The notes under the pieces were generated by a model. It made no database searches. It saw only the letters and a list, made by a program, of their open reading frames with translations, and was not told the DNA's origin. A DNA stretch of 64,000 nucleotides from Agathobacter sp. (lineage in GTDB: Bacteria > Bacillota > Clostridia > Lachnospirales > Lachnospiraceae): positions 47,323 to 111,322 of the forward strand of contig JALEKN010000055.1 in NCBI GenBank assembly GCA_022769125.1, written 5' to 3'. Made by a program: the position numbers and the translations under genes. Positions 8,907-16,987 of this stretch are shown piece after piece (the first letter of the stretch is position 1; each line of letters starts with the position of its first letter).

Positions 8907-10035
8907 TCAGAGATACGTGGAAGCGGCGCTGCAGAATGCAGGGATCGAGCTGACATTCTTTGATCTTGCCTATAAGAGCATGGATGAGGACGACATATTT
9001 GAGGAAAAGGTCGTCCGGCTTCTGCGAGAGGATTCGTTCGATTTTGTTTTTTCAATCAATTATTTTACGATCCTCTCCAATGCCTGCGAGCGCGCGGGTA
9101 TGCCGTACATCTCATGGCTGTGTGACAGCAGGCTGCTTACGATGCATAACAATTCCGTGTTCAACGCCTGCAACCGCATTTTCGTGTTTGACCGTGTGGA
9201 TTATGCAGAGTTCAAGCGGCTGGGCGCGAAGGTGTTCTATCTGCCGCTGGCGGCGAATGTCGCCCGCATGGATCGCGTGAGAAGCGGGGAGGCATCAGGG
9301 GCAGAGATCTCGTTTGTGGGGAGCATGTATGCCGAGAAGAATGAATATGATAAGTGTAAGAGCGAACTGACACCATACCTGCAGGGCTATTTTGACGCGG
9401 CACTGCGCGCACAGACCGATGTGTACGGGGAGGATGTCATCGGGGAACTTCTGACGGATGATATCGTACTTAAGCTTGGAGCGTGCCTTTCCTTTGAAAA
9501 GGCAAAGGAATCCTTTTCCTCGCTTCCGCTTGCGTTTGCGGTCACACATCTTGGTTTTAAGCTTGCAAATATCGAGCGGACGAAGCTGCTGACACTGCTG
9601 TCCGGGCATTTTCCGGTTGCGTTATATAGTGATGCATCATTGCCGGATGCCGCCGGGATCGATTACCGGGGAACCGTGGACTACTGGACGCAGATGCCGA
9701 AGGTATTTTACAACAGCAGGATCAACCTGAATGTCACGATGCGAAATATCCGCACCGGACTTCCGCTTCGGATGTTTGACATCATGGGCTGCGAGGGCTT
9801 TCTTCTGACCAACTATCAGGCGGAGATTGCATCACTTTTTGAGCCGGGCAGGGATCTGGTCGTCTATGAGAGCTTTGACGACTGCCTGGAAAAAGCCGGA
9901 TATTATCTAGCGCATGAGGATGAGCGCCGCACGATCGCAGAGAATGGATACCGCAAGATATGTGCGCACCACACCTACGACCACCGGATCGCAGAGATGT
10001 TTGAGATCCTAAAGAGAGAAAACTGCCAGATATAA
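8869..10035 (+). CDS. CgeB/DUF3880-type glycosyltransferase
   Basis: 388 residues with the two-lobe layout of GT-B glycosyltransferases: an N-terminal region describing a pale Rossmann lobe ([30 protein letters not shown]) as in DUF3880/CgeB proteins, and a C-terminal lobe with [20 protein letters not shown], the sugar-nucleotide binding segment typical of the Glyco_trans_1_2 group. The acceptor and sugar are unknown. It starts at ATG 8869, 38 bp inside the 3' end of rnr, after GAGGGGG, so translation is probably coupled to rnr. Such an insertion between rnr and smpB is not something I can tie to RNA decay; it may be a glycan gene riding in the operon. Confidence 0.75.
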   Translation: MKKALVYRWKAYNQRYVEAALQNAGIELTFFDLAYKSMDEDDIFEEKVVRLLREDSFDFVFSINYFTILSNACERAGMPYISWLCDSRLLTMHNNSVFNACNRIFVFDRVDYAEFKRLGAKVFYLPLAANVARMDRVRSGEASGAEISFVGSMYAEKNEYDKCKSELTPYLQGYFDAALRAQTDVYGEDVIGELLTDDIVLKLGACLSFEKAKESFSSLPLAFAVTHLGFKLANIERTKLLTLLSGHFPVALYSDASLPDAAGIDYRGTVDYWTQMPKVFYNSRINLNVTMRNIRTGLPLRMFDIMGCEGFLLTNYQAEIASLFEPGRDLVVYESFDDCLEKAGYYLAHEDERRTIAENGYRKICAHHTYDHRIAEMFEILKRENCQI

Positions 10036-10126
10036 AAATTTGAGAAAATTAACCAGCGGTTTATTGATTTTTTCAGTGGAATCGGATATGCTATACAAGC
10101 AAACCGATGGGAAGGAGGATGCCGGA

Positions 10127-10594
10127 ATGGCAAAGGAAACAAAAAAACTGATTGCCAACAACAAAAAGGTCTATCATGACTACTTTTTGGAGGAGACCTA
10201 CGAAGCCGGTATCGCACTTGCCGGAACAGAGGTCAAGAGCCTTCGGATGGGAAAGGGCAGTATCAAAGAGGCATTTATCCATATCGAGAATGGGGAAGTG
10301 ATCCTCTACGGTATGCACATCAGCCCATACGAGAAGGGCAATATCTTTAACAAAGATCCGCTGCGCCCGAAGAAGCTTCTGATGCACAAGAAAGAAATCC
10401 AGAAGATGATCGGAAAAATCGCACAAAAGGGTTACACGATCGTCCCGGTTGAGGTATACTTTAAGGGAAGCCTCGTCAAGGTCGAGGTAGCGCTCGCACG
10501 GGGCAAGAAGCTCTATGACAAGCGTGCCGATATCGCAAAGAAGGATATAAAGCGCGAGGCGGAGCGTGATTTCAAGGTTCGCAACCTTGGGTGA
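10127..10594 (+). CDS. smpB: SsrA-binding protein
   Basis: Binds tmRNA and delivers it to stalled ribosomes for trans-translation. The family motifs [28 protein letters not shown] (only part quoted: [15 protein letters not shown]) and ISPYEKGN are present, and the basic C-terminal tail ([16 protein letters not shown]) is the part that inserts in the mRNA channel. I start at ATG 10127, preceded by GAAGGAGG (10111-10118); an in-frame ATG at 10040 is unsupported. The protein has 155 residues. ssrA, the RNA partner, begins 40 bp downstream on the same strand. Confidence 0.96.
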   Translation: MAKETKKLIANNKKVYHDYFLEETYEAGIALAGTEVKSLRMGKGSIKEAFIHIENGEVILYGMHISPYEKGNIFNKDPLRPKKLLMHKKEIQKMIGKIAQKGYTIVPVEVYFKGSLVKVEVALARGKKLYDKRADIAKKDIKREAERDFKVRNLG

Positions 10595-10634
10595 TTTTAA
10601 ATGCAGTTCACCGATAGGTGGTGCAGATATATAA

Positions 10635-10972
10635 GGGCTAGTAATGGTTTCGACAGGGATCATGCAGCTGGAGAAGCGAGTCGTATGGTAATGCGTTAAA
10701 TGGCCAAATTAAAATTAAACGCTAACGAAAATTTAGCATACGCTGCCTAGTTGCAGCAGTCTGACCTAGGGCACTCACACCTTAGGACCCAGGCTTCGAC
10801 TTTGTGAGAAACGACACCGGCAAAGCTTTGAGCCGGTGGGCGTAACATGAAGCTACTAAAACCGCAAGGGTGTTTGTCTCCGTGCGGCGGAGGGAATGTT
10901 AAATGATAAACTACACTCGTAGAAGGACAGGGAATTGGTTTTTGGACACGGGTTCGACTCCCGTCTAGTCCA
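10635..10972 (+). ncRNA. ssrA: transfer-messenger RNA (tmRNA)
   Basis: The tRNA-like ends pair as an acceptor stem: GGGCTAG (10635-10641) with CTAGTCC (10965-10971), giving the alanine-specific G3-U70 wobble; the T arm has a 5-bp stem around TTCGACT. The conserved 5' block TAATGGTTTCGAC follows the acceptor strand. The tag reading frame is 10721-10750, encoding ANENLAYAA then TAG, a normal proteolysis tag ending in AA. The CCA end is not encoded exactly (the genome reads A then CTCCA), so it is probably added after processing. smpB is directly upstream. The 3' end of this gene is a well-known insertion site, and accessory DNA begins just after it. Confidence 0.95.
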
Positions 10973-10978
10973 CTCCAA

Positions 10979-11014
10979 AAGCCGCTCAAACAGGGCGTTT
11001 GAGCGGCTTGAATT
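10979..11014 (+). terminator. intrinsic terminator after ssrA
   Basis: 13-bp perfect stem (10979-10991 with 10997-11009) with an AGGGC loop, followed by GAATTTT, a weak T-tract. Confidence 0.8.
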
Positions 11015-11016
11015 TT

Positions 11017-11040
11017 AAAAGGTACTCAAAAAGGTACTCA
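11017..11040. repeat. two tandem copies of a 12-bp repeat beside ssrA
   Basis: AAAAGGTACTCA occurs twice head to tail (11017-11028, 11029-11040), with a partial third start. Position just past the tmRNA terminator suggests a left-over recombinase arm site or attachment region, but no integrase is present. Confidence 0.5.
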
Positions 11041-11107
11041 AAGTAATCCGAAAATGCAAGAAAGGAGATTCTTGCGTATACCTATAAGATATAAAGGAGA
11101 GAGTATC

Positions 11108-11332
11108 ATGACGGCATTAAGGCAAAGTGCAATTATGGAATTAGAAAAAATACCAGAAGACAAGTTAAGTTTTGTGATTCAGATAATGCAAGGCGTAAAT
11201 GGATTATATAGTGATACCGATAATGAAAAGAAAAATGCATTTGCGAAGCTTGAACAAATACGCAAAAAAGGAACCATTACAGATGAAGATGCAGAGCTAG
11301 CTTCTTATAGGGAAAATAAATATGACAGGTAG
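11108..11332 (+). CDS. putative antitoxin of a PIN-toxin pair
   Basis: A 74-residue mostly helical, charged protein (ATG 11108 after AAAGGAGAG). The N-terminal part (MELEKIPEDKLSFVIQIMQG) resembles the small DUF2281-like proteins that lie in front of PIN-domain toxins. It overlaps the next gene by 11 bp, the usual coupled antitoxin-toxin arrangement. Assignment rests mainly on size, position and overlap; DNA binding is not evident by eye. Because the toxin gene is frameshifted, this antitoxin may now be dispensable. Confidence 0.6.
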   Translation: MTALRQSAIMELEKIPEDKLSFVIQIMQGVNGLYSDTDNEKKNAFAKLEQIRKKGTITDEDAELASYRENKYDR

Positions 11333-11739
11333 AATTCTTATTGATACAAATGTACTGCTGGATTATCTTTTAGAGAGAGAGCCTTTTTTTGAGGATGCAA
11401 AGAACGTTATTTTGGCGTGCGCAAATGGGGAGATAAAAGGGTGTATTGCAGCTCACTCAATTACCAATATGTTCTTTATTCTGAGAAAAGATTACAACAT
11501 TAAGGAACGTAGGGAGATATTATCAAGTCTATGCGAGATTTTTGACGTGGAAGGTATAGATAGATAAGACGAAAATATTATCCGGTCTTGCAAACGAGGA
11601 TTTCTCAGACTTTGAGGATTGCCTTCAAATGGAATGCGCAAAGAATTATGGCGCAGAATATATCGTGACAAGAAATGTGTCAGATTATAAAAATTCAGAG
11701 ATAAAGGCAATATTACCATGTGAATATTTAGGCAAGTAA
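11322..11739 (+). pseudogene. PIN-domain toxin, frameshifted by a 4-bp tandem duplication
   Basis: The first frame (11322-11567) begins MTGRILIDTNVLLDYLLERE, the PIN-domain start with the first catalytic aspartate in LIDTNVLLDYL, and stops early after 81 residues. From about 11563 a second frame continues through ILSGLANEDFSDFEDCLQME and GAEYIVTRNVSDY to a stop at 11737-11739; these are the middle and C-terminal PIN segments carrying the remaining acidic residues. At the junction the DNA reads TAGATAGATAAG; removing one GATA unit joins the two frames exactly. PIN proteins act as magnesium-dependent RNases, so the present allele should be inactive unless slippage restores the frame. A sequencing error is possible but a 4-bp duplication is an unusual one. 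Confidence 0.8.
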
Positions 11740-11742
11740 GAT

Positions 11743-11778
11743 AAGGGCACTGGCAGGGGCACTGCAAGTGCCCTTTCA
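11743..11778 (+). terminator. terminator after the PIN pseudogene
   Basis: AGTGCCCTT (11767-11775) can pair either with AAGGGCACT (11743-11751) or with the nearer GGGCACT (11757-11763); a short T-tract follows. Confidence 0.6.
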
Positions 11779-11830
11779 TTTATGGGCTTTAGCCTGTTGA
11801 ACGCATTGTTAATGAGTTTCTCAACAGAGA

Positions 11831-11858
11831 AAAAAAGAGCAGTTAAATATAACTGCTC
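11831..11858 (-). terminator. minus-strand terminator at the end of the xis-like gene
   Basis: GAGCAGTTA (11837-11845) pairs perfectly with TAACTGCTC (11850-11858); on the minus strand the hairpin is followed by six T (11831-11836). The stop codon of the xis-like frame (11857-11859) lies inside it. Confidence 0.75.
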
Positions 11859-12126
11859 ATAAAAGAATGGGAGCATCCCAAAGTTTGTGTAAACCTCCAA
11901 ACTGATGTAAGATAAAATTATTCAGTTTGGTGTCCAAAGTATCAATGACTTTTTCAAACTGTTTACGTTTTATCTGTAAGCGATTGCCGTTGAGAAGTAC
12001 CCAGTTTGATGTAGGATTTTCCTCTGCCAGTTTCCGCAGCTTGTTTTCACCGATACGAAAATATTTAGACGCTTCTTCGATCGTAAGCGTGTATTTTTCC
12101 AAAATAGGCACATCGAAATTGCTCAT
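11857..12126 (-). CDS. xis: excisionase (Tn916 Xis type) with an abnormal C-terminal extension
   Basis: Residues 1-66 match the Tn916-family excisionase: [20 protein letters not shown] is the winged-helix DNA-binding start, then [20 protein letters not shown]. In the family the protein ends about there (67 residues). Here the frame continues for 23 more residues of unrelated sequence and stops inside a terminator hairpin. The change at about 11930 coincides with a 9-bp inverted repeat (CCAAACTGA 11897-11905, TCAGTTTGG 11922-11930), likely a deletion or recombination scar that also removed the integrase gene. Start ATG follows AAAGGGGG. DNA-binding activity may be retained but excision would need an integrase elsewhere. 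Confidence 0.82.
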   Translation of the reverse strand: MSNFDVPILEKYTLTIEEASKYFRIGENKLRKLAEENPTSNWVLLNGNRLQIKRKQFEKVIDTLDTKLNNFILHQFGGLHKLWDAPILL

Positions 12127-12539
12127 AAAATACCCCCTTTCGTAAAAATGAGCAAAAGTTGGTAAATTACAAAAGAGAGCTTTAATCAGACGATTGTTAG
12201 CTGCAATCTCACGGGAGTTTCATCCCTGCGCGGTTCTCGCGCAGCCCTACCCATTGCCTGCGACGCTTTGAACGTTCGGTCTATGGCTATAAGGGAGTAT
12301 CATTATGTATCTTGCGTGTCGTCGCCCATAAGCTGCTACACTTATTTCACGGCGCGGTGTTGGTCGCTCATTCCCTGTGGGGAAGTCATGGCGCACCCGC
12401 CGTATGGCTCGGCATAAGAGGAACGTATCTGATTTGCCCTATGTTGCGTCGCCGTTATCTTGCGTCGCTTTCTTTGTCAAGGAACAAAAAGGCAGGATAG
12501 AGATAGGAAACGGAAAGGGGGGACGCTGCCGGGTCTACC
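12127..12539. other. 413-bp gap inside the conjugative-element remnant
   Basis: Lies between xis and the small HTH gene on the minus strand. It is GC-richer than its surroundings and holds a short plus-strand open frame (12312-12500) without ribosome site or recognisable protein. I see no RNA gene or clear hairpin. Confidence 0.4.
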
Positions 12540-12791
12540 TTATACCTTGAATGAAAAGACAGCCCGCATGAGCTTTGAACGTAAACGGTCGCGTATGTCC
12601 TCGTCTATGCCATAGTAGGTATTACCGCGCTCGTCAATGAGCTTCCGCATAGACAGGGACGCTATGTAGCTTTCGTAATGTTGTACGACAATCTTCATAG
12701 CCTCCGGGTCGCCTTTTGTTGCGGCTATGATTACCGGGTACGGTAACAAGCCGCGTTCGTCCTGTTCGGTGTTACCATTATGTGCAGTCAT
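12540..12791 (-). CDS. small helix-turn-helix protein of Tn916-type elements (orf8 type)
   Basis: 83 residues; the segment LLPYPVIIAATKGDPEAMKIVVQHYESY is the start of the HTH_16-type protein carried next to xis in Tn916/Tn1549 elements (shorter part: AATKGDPEAMKIVVQHYESY). The C-terminal GIDEDIRDRLRSKLMRAVFSF also fits that group, which resembles sigma-factor region 2. It overlaps the end of the sigma-like gene by 14 bp, implying coupled translation. In these elements the pair regulates excision/transfer expression; that role is taken from the family, not shown here. Confidence 0.8.
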   Translation of the reverse strand: MTAHNGNTEQDERGLLPYPVIIAATKGDPEAMKIVVQHYESYIASLSMRKLIDERGNTYYGIDEDIRDRLRSKLMRAVFSFKV

Positions 12792-13215
12792 AGGCGCGTT
12801 CCTCCAAATAGCGTTTTAACAGTTCAAAAGAGCTTGTCCGCCGATACTGTATCGTGTTTCTCGGAACATCACGGAGCTTTGCAATTTCCGCGTCGTTCAT
12901 TTCAAATAAGTAATACAGCAATACGGCTTCTCGTTTGTCGTCCGGCAAGCTGTGCAGGGCTTCGGCAAGCAGCTTCGCAGTTATTTCCTTGCCTGCCACA
13001 CAAAAGGATTTTTCAGCTTCATCGTGTTCAAAGTAAGTGTCGTAGGTGTAAAGCTGATTTTCCTCTTGCGGAGTTAGGTCAGAAAACGAAACTTCTTGTA
13101 GCTGACGCCTTTTGATTTCCCTGTGGGCGTTGATAGCTTCATTCTTCAACGTCCGCTTGCAAAAACCATTAAAAGCACATCGGATTTGCCACTGGGTACG
13201 ATTAGGTTCATTCAT
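12778..13215 (-). CDS. sigma-70-like regulator of a conjugative element (orf7 type)
   Basis: 145 residues from the ATG at 13215, which has a near-perfect AAAGGAGGTGA ribosome site; the longer frame upstream is not supported. The C-terminal half has a region-4-like helix-turn-helix: ALHSLPDDKREAVLLYYLFE followed by MNDAEIAKLRDVPRNTIQYR, matching sigma-70 family proteins carried by Tn916/Tn1549 elements. It probably activates element genes. It is upstream of the small HTH gene and overlaps it, and the 5' region contains another inverted repeat (about 13310-13335). Confidence 0.82.
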   Translation of the reverse strand: MNEPNRTQWQIRCAFNGFCKRTLKNEAINAHREIKRRQLQEVSFSDLTPQEENQLYTYDTYFEHDEAEKSFCVAGKEITAKLLAEALHSLPDDKREAVLLYYLFEMNDAEIAKLRDVPRNTIQYRRTSSFELLKRYLEERAYDCT

Positions 13216-13498
13216 GGTATCACCTCCTTTCGCAACCGCGAAAGCGGGTGATGATTTCCCCTTTCGTAACCCCTCAACAAATGGCGCGGGGAATGTGCCA
13301 AACATTCAGAGAAAAAATTTGAAAAATTTTCTCCAAAACGACAAAATGCGCCTGCCCGCAGAACGCGGACAAACGCATAGGAAATAACAAAGCTAATATA
13401 TTAAATTGTCAGTTCATATTCATAGCCGGAATTACCCGGAGGGGGAGCTACGCTTTTTTTAATTGATGTAACTCATGGGTACTATGAATAACCAAAAC

Positions 13499-13763
13499 GG
13501 ACACGGTAAAATAACCTCCAATCGGCTACCGTGTCCCTGCAAGTCGTCATAGGTTTGTTTAAGCACAAAGAAACGGCGGCTCTGATTTCTCAAAACCGCC
13601 GTTAGGGCAATAACTTAAAATGAGCGTACAAAATCCCCTGCCCCGACCAACGTTTTTTTTATTTTCTCTTAATCGAGGCAGGTTTTTGCATTATGTAATT
13701 ATTCTTTCGTGACTGATTCCTTCTGTTGTTCATGGGGCTTTGAGTTAACTATTCCCATGAACA
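13499..13763. other. cluster of four hairpins in a 560-bp gap
   Basis: Four strong inverted repeats lie in series between the sigma-like gene and the XRE gene: 13499-13508/13527-13536 (10 bp), 13572-13579/13596-13603 (8 bp), 13637-13642/13677-13682 (6 bp plus flanking pairs, followed by TTTTT on the plus strand) and 13727-13736/13754-13763 (10 bp). No coding frame is convincing here. They may be terminators of lost genes or a structured leader. Confidence 0.5.
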
Positions 13764-13775
13764 GCCACACGGTTA

Positions 13776-14594
13776 TTATTTTACAGCCAGCCGCCATTTT
13801 TTCTCCAATGCATATGTCTGGTATGCGATTAAAACCATATATCCCGCAACCGCTACCAGCCATATGCTTCTCACGATAAACGTGAAATCACTTGTAAGCT
13901 GTATCATCTGGAAGTACATGAAGATATTCCTTATTAAACCAAAGGACACCACGCAATACATTGGAATAGGTGAACGTCTTCTTTTCTGGAAATAGTAACC
14001 TACAATCACCACAATAGATATCAGATAAATCAAGCTCTGGAAAATATTCATCCATATATTTCCTGCTTTCGTAGGTTCAAAGATATTTGAAAACAACTCC
14101 ATTCCAAAATATGCGGCTACAATGACTCCCGTTTTCTTAGGCGTTAATTTCTCATAAACTGAAAATGTCAGACCAACAAATAACAGTATTGTAATCAGCA
14201 CATATCTCAATATATAGGAAATCCCGTATTCCACCGTTTGTAAATTTGCACTTGCAAGCTCTGGCAGCAAAAAGCGAAGTGCCCAAATACTCATGAGCAG
14301 ATAGGCTACTCCGACAAAAGCGTACAAAGCAGACTGCACCCGTCCTATCACTGGCGATTCCACAATTTGGTTTTTCTCCACACACTTTTTGATTTCTTCA
14401 CCGGAAAGCAATTCATCCAATGATACTTCCAACATATCCGATAATTTTTTAGCCGTCAGGAGATCCGGATAACGTGCTCCACACTCCCATCGTGAAACAG
14501 CCTGCCGGGTAACGTATAGATGGTCTGCCAACGTCTGCTGCGTCATCCCTTTTTCTTCTCGTGCCTTTTTCAGTTTCTCACCAAATTCAACCAT
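13776..14594 (-). CDS. XRE-family regulator with a multi-helix membrane domain
   Basis: 272 residues. Residues 1-65 form a Cro/C1-type helix-turn-helix (KAREEKGMTQQTLADHLYVT, then QAVSRWECGARYPDL). From about residue 85 to the end there are six or so hydrophobic helices, so the DNA-binding domain is tethered to the membrane. Such proteins usually sense an envelope or peptide signal, but no ligand can be inferred. The basic stretch QKRRRSP sits between helices. It faces away from the GIY-YIG gene and lies next to the element remnant, so it may be cargo or host DNA. Its stop codon is close to a perfect 10-bp hairpin at 13727-13763. Confidence 0.8.
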   Translation of the reverse strand: MVEFGEKLKKAREEKGMTQQTLADHLYVTRQAVSRWECGARYPDLLTAKKLSDMLEVSLDELLSGEEIKKCVEKNQIVESPVIGRVQSALYAFVGVAYLLMSIWALRFLLPELASANLQTVEYGISYILRYVLITILLFVGLTFSVYEKLTPKKTGVIVAAYFGMELFSNIFEPTKAGNIWMNIFQSLIYLISIVVIVGYYFQKRRRSPIPMYCVVSFGLIRNIFMYFQMIQLTSDFTFIVRSIWLVAVAGYMVLIAYQTYALEKKWRLAVK

Positions 14595-14748
14595 AGATTT
14601 CTATCACCTTTTCTGATTTATTTCCATATAGGATAATGTAATTATAGAATTTCTCGCTTTGAAAGGAAAGAAACATCCCTAAAATCCATGTAAACCAAAT
14701 GGTAACAGGGGGATTTTCTCTTTCTTCTAGCTATTTTTATGCACACAA

Positions 14749-14782
14749 GAACATCCGCCAGCCCCAAAACTAACGGATGTTC
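14749..14782 (+). terminator. hairpin in the gap 14595-15053
   Basis: GAACATCCG (14749-14757) pairs perfectly with CGGATGTTC (14774-14782). No strong T-tract follows. The rest of this 459-bp gap is AT-rich and shows no gene that I can support. Confidence 0.5.
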
Positions 14783-15053
14783 ACACGCTTTCAATATACC
14801 TCATTGAAGTACCTTAAATTAAAGGAAAATCCTGCTCGCTATATATAATCAGTATCTTTTCAGACATATTTTCAACTTCCTTTTACTCGTATCGGATTAA
14901 GTTGAAATAATAGTAACATATTAAGACCTCCCTGCGTCATTCGTACAAAGTTTTGATTTGACAAATTACTTCTTTATTGTAACATATTGTAGGGAAGCGA
15001 AAAGCGGCAACAACCTATTTTGAGAAAAATAATCATGTAGCGCGGAGAAAAGA

Positions 15054-15323
15054 ATGACAAAGGCAAAGCAGCTTCATTATTGCTATGTGCTCCGGTGCAA
15101 GGATGGCTCCTTGTACACGGGCTACACCACGGACGTAGAGCGGAGGGTGTGGGAGCATAACAACAGCGATAAGGGCGCAAAATACACGAAAAGCCGGCGA
15201 CCATGCACACTGGTACACAGCGAAGCGTTTGACAGTAAAAGTGAGGCGATGAAGCGTGAGGCGGAAATCAAAAAGCTGTCGAAGGCGCAGAAGGAAAACC
15301 TGATCTTGGCAGTAAGTAAATGA
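15054..15323 (+). CDS. GIY-YIG nuclease superfamily protein (UPF0213/YhbQ type)
   Basis: 89 residues, a stand-alone GIY-YIG module: [20 protein letters not shown] contains the YV...YTG core, followed by the conserved arginine in ERRVWEHN and the glutamate in [10 protein letters not shown]. Proteins of this group are linked to DNA maintenance in other bacteria, but the precise role is unclear. Preceded by GCGGAGAAAAG and followed 27 bp later by the HAD gene, probably one transcript. Confidence 0.88.
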   Translation: MTKAKQLHYCYVLRCKDGSLYTGYTTDVERRVWEHNNSDKGAKYTKSRRPCTLVHSEAFDSKSEAMKREAEIKKLSKAQKENLILAVSK

Positions 15324-15350
15324 TTTTAAATAAATAGGATGGAGGTACTT

Positions 15351-16034
15351 ATGATAACTACAATTTTATGGGACATTGATGGAACACTTTTAGACTTTCT
15401 GGCAGCCGAGAAAGCTGCCATTAGGAGCCTGTTTCGGGATTTTCATTTAGGAGAGTGTACCGATGAGATGCTGGCGCGGTATTCTGCCATCAATCGTTCT
15501 TACTGGGAGAGATTGGAGCGCGGGGAGATTACAAAAACACAGGTACTGATCGGGCGGTTCCATACCTTTTTCGGGCAGGAAGGACTTGATACTTCGGTAG
15601 CGGAAGCATTCAACGAGGAGTATCAGCTTCGCCTCGGAGATACCATTGTCTTTCATGATGACTGTAAGCCGATCATAGAGGCTCTTCATGGAAAGGTGAA
15701 GCAGTATGTAGTGTCGAACGGGACAATCGCGGCACAGATGAAGAAGCTGCGCCTTTCCGGATTGGGAGAATATATGGATGGGATTTTCCTGTCAGACCAG
15801 CTCGGAGTGGAAAAACCAAATGTAGAATTTTTTAATAAAGTGTTTGAAGAAATTGGATCGGTTGACAGAAAAACGGTATTGATCGTAGGCGATTCCCTGA
15901 CAAGTGATATCCGGGGGGGAAACAACGCAGGAATACTGACCTGCTGGTACAACCCGGCGGGGGTGGAAAAAACAACAGACGATCATGTGGATTATGAGAT
16001 TACAGATCTGCACCAGATCTACAGCTTATTATAG
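15351..16034 (+). CDS. HAD-family hydrolase, YjjG-type pyrimidine 5'-nucleotidase
   Basis: 227 residues. The HAD motif I WDIDGTLLD (nucleophile Asp8, acid Asp10), motif II VVSNGT, lysine in LGVEKPN and motif IV VGDSLTSDIRGG are all present, with a helical cap domain between motifs I and II. The pattern fits the YjjG/YfnB group, which dephosphorylates (non-canonical) pyrimidine nucleoside monophosphates; substrate is inferred from similarity only. Start ATG 15351 follows GGATGGAGGT; four upstream codons are in frame but lack support. Confidence 0.88.
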   Translation: MITTILWDIDGTLLDFLAAEKAAIRSLFRDFHLGECTDEMLARYSAINRSYWERLERGEITKTQVLIGRFHTFFGQEGLDTSVAEAFNEEYQLRLGDTIVFHDDCKPIIEALHGKVKQYVVSNGTIAAQMKKLRLSGLGEYMDGIFLSDQLGVEKPNVEFFNKVFEEIGSVDRKTVLIVGDSLTSDIRGGNNAGILTCWYNPAGVEKTTDDHVDYEITDLHQIYSLL

Positions 16035-16060
16035 CAGCATATCGGTGACAGGCATTTATA

Positions 16061-16097
16061 AGGGCATCAGCAGAGAAATCTGCGGATGCCTTTTTTT
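16061..16097 (+). terminator. terminator after the HAD gene
   Basis: GGCATC(A)GCAGA pairs with TCTGCGGATGCC around a GAAA loop, followed by seven T. Confidence 0.85.
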
Positions 16098-16134
16098 GAA
16101 CCCCAAATCTGCAATTTGCACCGAATGACTGGGT

Positions 16135-16149
16135 ATAACGATTTCTTAT
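16135..16149. promoter_or_regulatory. candidate LysR operator upstream of the sulfonate cluster
   Basis: ATAA-N7-TTAT (16135-16149) has the T-N11-A dyad form of LysR binding sites and lies about 90 bp before the permease start. The LysR gene is at the other end of the cluster. Many AT-rich sequences match this loose pattern. Confidence 0.3.
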
Positions 16150-16235
16150 CACGGGCAATAAAGTTCCTGTAATTTCCGGAAAATGGAAGGAATGGTATTC
16201 TTCTTTCTATAAAAAAACGAAAGAGATTGAAAAAA

Positions 16236-16987
16236 ATGGTTAAGAAACTTGGATACGCAGCAGAATACATTTTACTTTTGGTAATCATATTGGCGGTCTG
16301 GGAAGTGATGTACCTAAACGGCAATTTGAATCCGATCATACTTCCTGCACCGGTTAAGGTGTGGAACACATTTATAGGATTGTTGATATCCAAAACACTG
16401 ATCAAGAATCTATGGATCAGTATTCTTCGTGTCTTAAAAGGATATGTGATCGCTTCCGTCCTCGGTGTGGGTTTAGGAATCCTTATTGGATTGTTTAAGC
16501 ATGTAAGGATCCTGACAGAGCTGATCATCCAGATCATAAAACCAATTCCGCCGATCGCGTGGATCCCGCTGGTGATCCTTTGGTTTGGAATCGGAGAATC
16601 GGGAAAAGTATTCCTGATCTTTCTTGGGGGCTTTTTTACCGTACTGACCAACGTGGTGGATGGAATCAGACAGGCGGATGCCAAGCTGTTAGAGGTTTCA
16701 CAAAGCGTTGAAACACCATTCCTAAAGCATGTTTTTAGCGTTGTGATTCCGGGGCGGCTCCGAATATCTTTACCGGACTTCGGGTAGGACTCAGCTCATG
16801 CTTCATGTGCGTGGTGGCGGCGGAGCTTGTTTCCTCAAACACAGGACTTGGATACATGATTATGAATGCCAGACAATTTGGACAGACGGATGTGGTAATT
16901 GTCGGAATGCTTGTAATCGGACTAATTGGAAAGGTAATGGATTCACTTCTGAAGGTAGTAGAGAGAAGAATCATTAAATGGGCATAA
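16236..16987 (+). pseudogene. ssuC: SsuC/TauC-type ABC transporter permease, frameshifted
   Basis: Membrane subunit of an aliphatic sulfonate/taurine-type importer. The first frame has five hydrophobic helices and the EAA-loop region (ADAKLLEVSQSVETPFLKHV), then reaches a stop at 16785-16787. The second frame resumes with SCFMCVVAAELVSSNTGLGY and runs to 16987. At 16751-16754 the DNA has four G; adding one G restores IPGAAPNIFTGLRVG, the family consensus, and gives a normal 250-residue protein. So a single-base deletion in a short G-run breaks the gene, unless it is a sequencing error. The ATPase start abuts this gene's stop, suggesting translational coupling that would be weakened. Confidence 0.85.

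Larger units (their letters stand above)
11857..13215 (-). mobile_element. remnant of a Tn916/Tn1549-type integrative conjugative element
   Basis: Three minus-strand genes in the order sigma-like (orf7 type), small HTH (orf8 type) and excisionase reproduce the regulatory/excision end of Tn916-family elements. The integrase that should follow xis is absent, the xis 3' end is replaced by foreign sequence at about 11930, and no conjugation genes are present. The remnant lies about 0.9 kb beyond the tmRNA gene. Probably immobile. Confidence 0.75.

Noticed and set aside
12312..12500. 62-codon plus-strand frame in the conjugative-element remnant
   Set aside because: No ribosome site or similarity; runs against the direction of the element genes.
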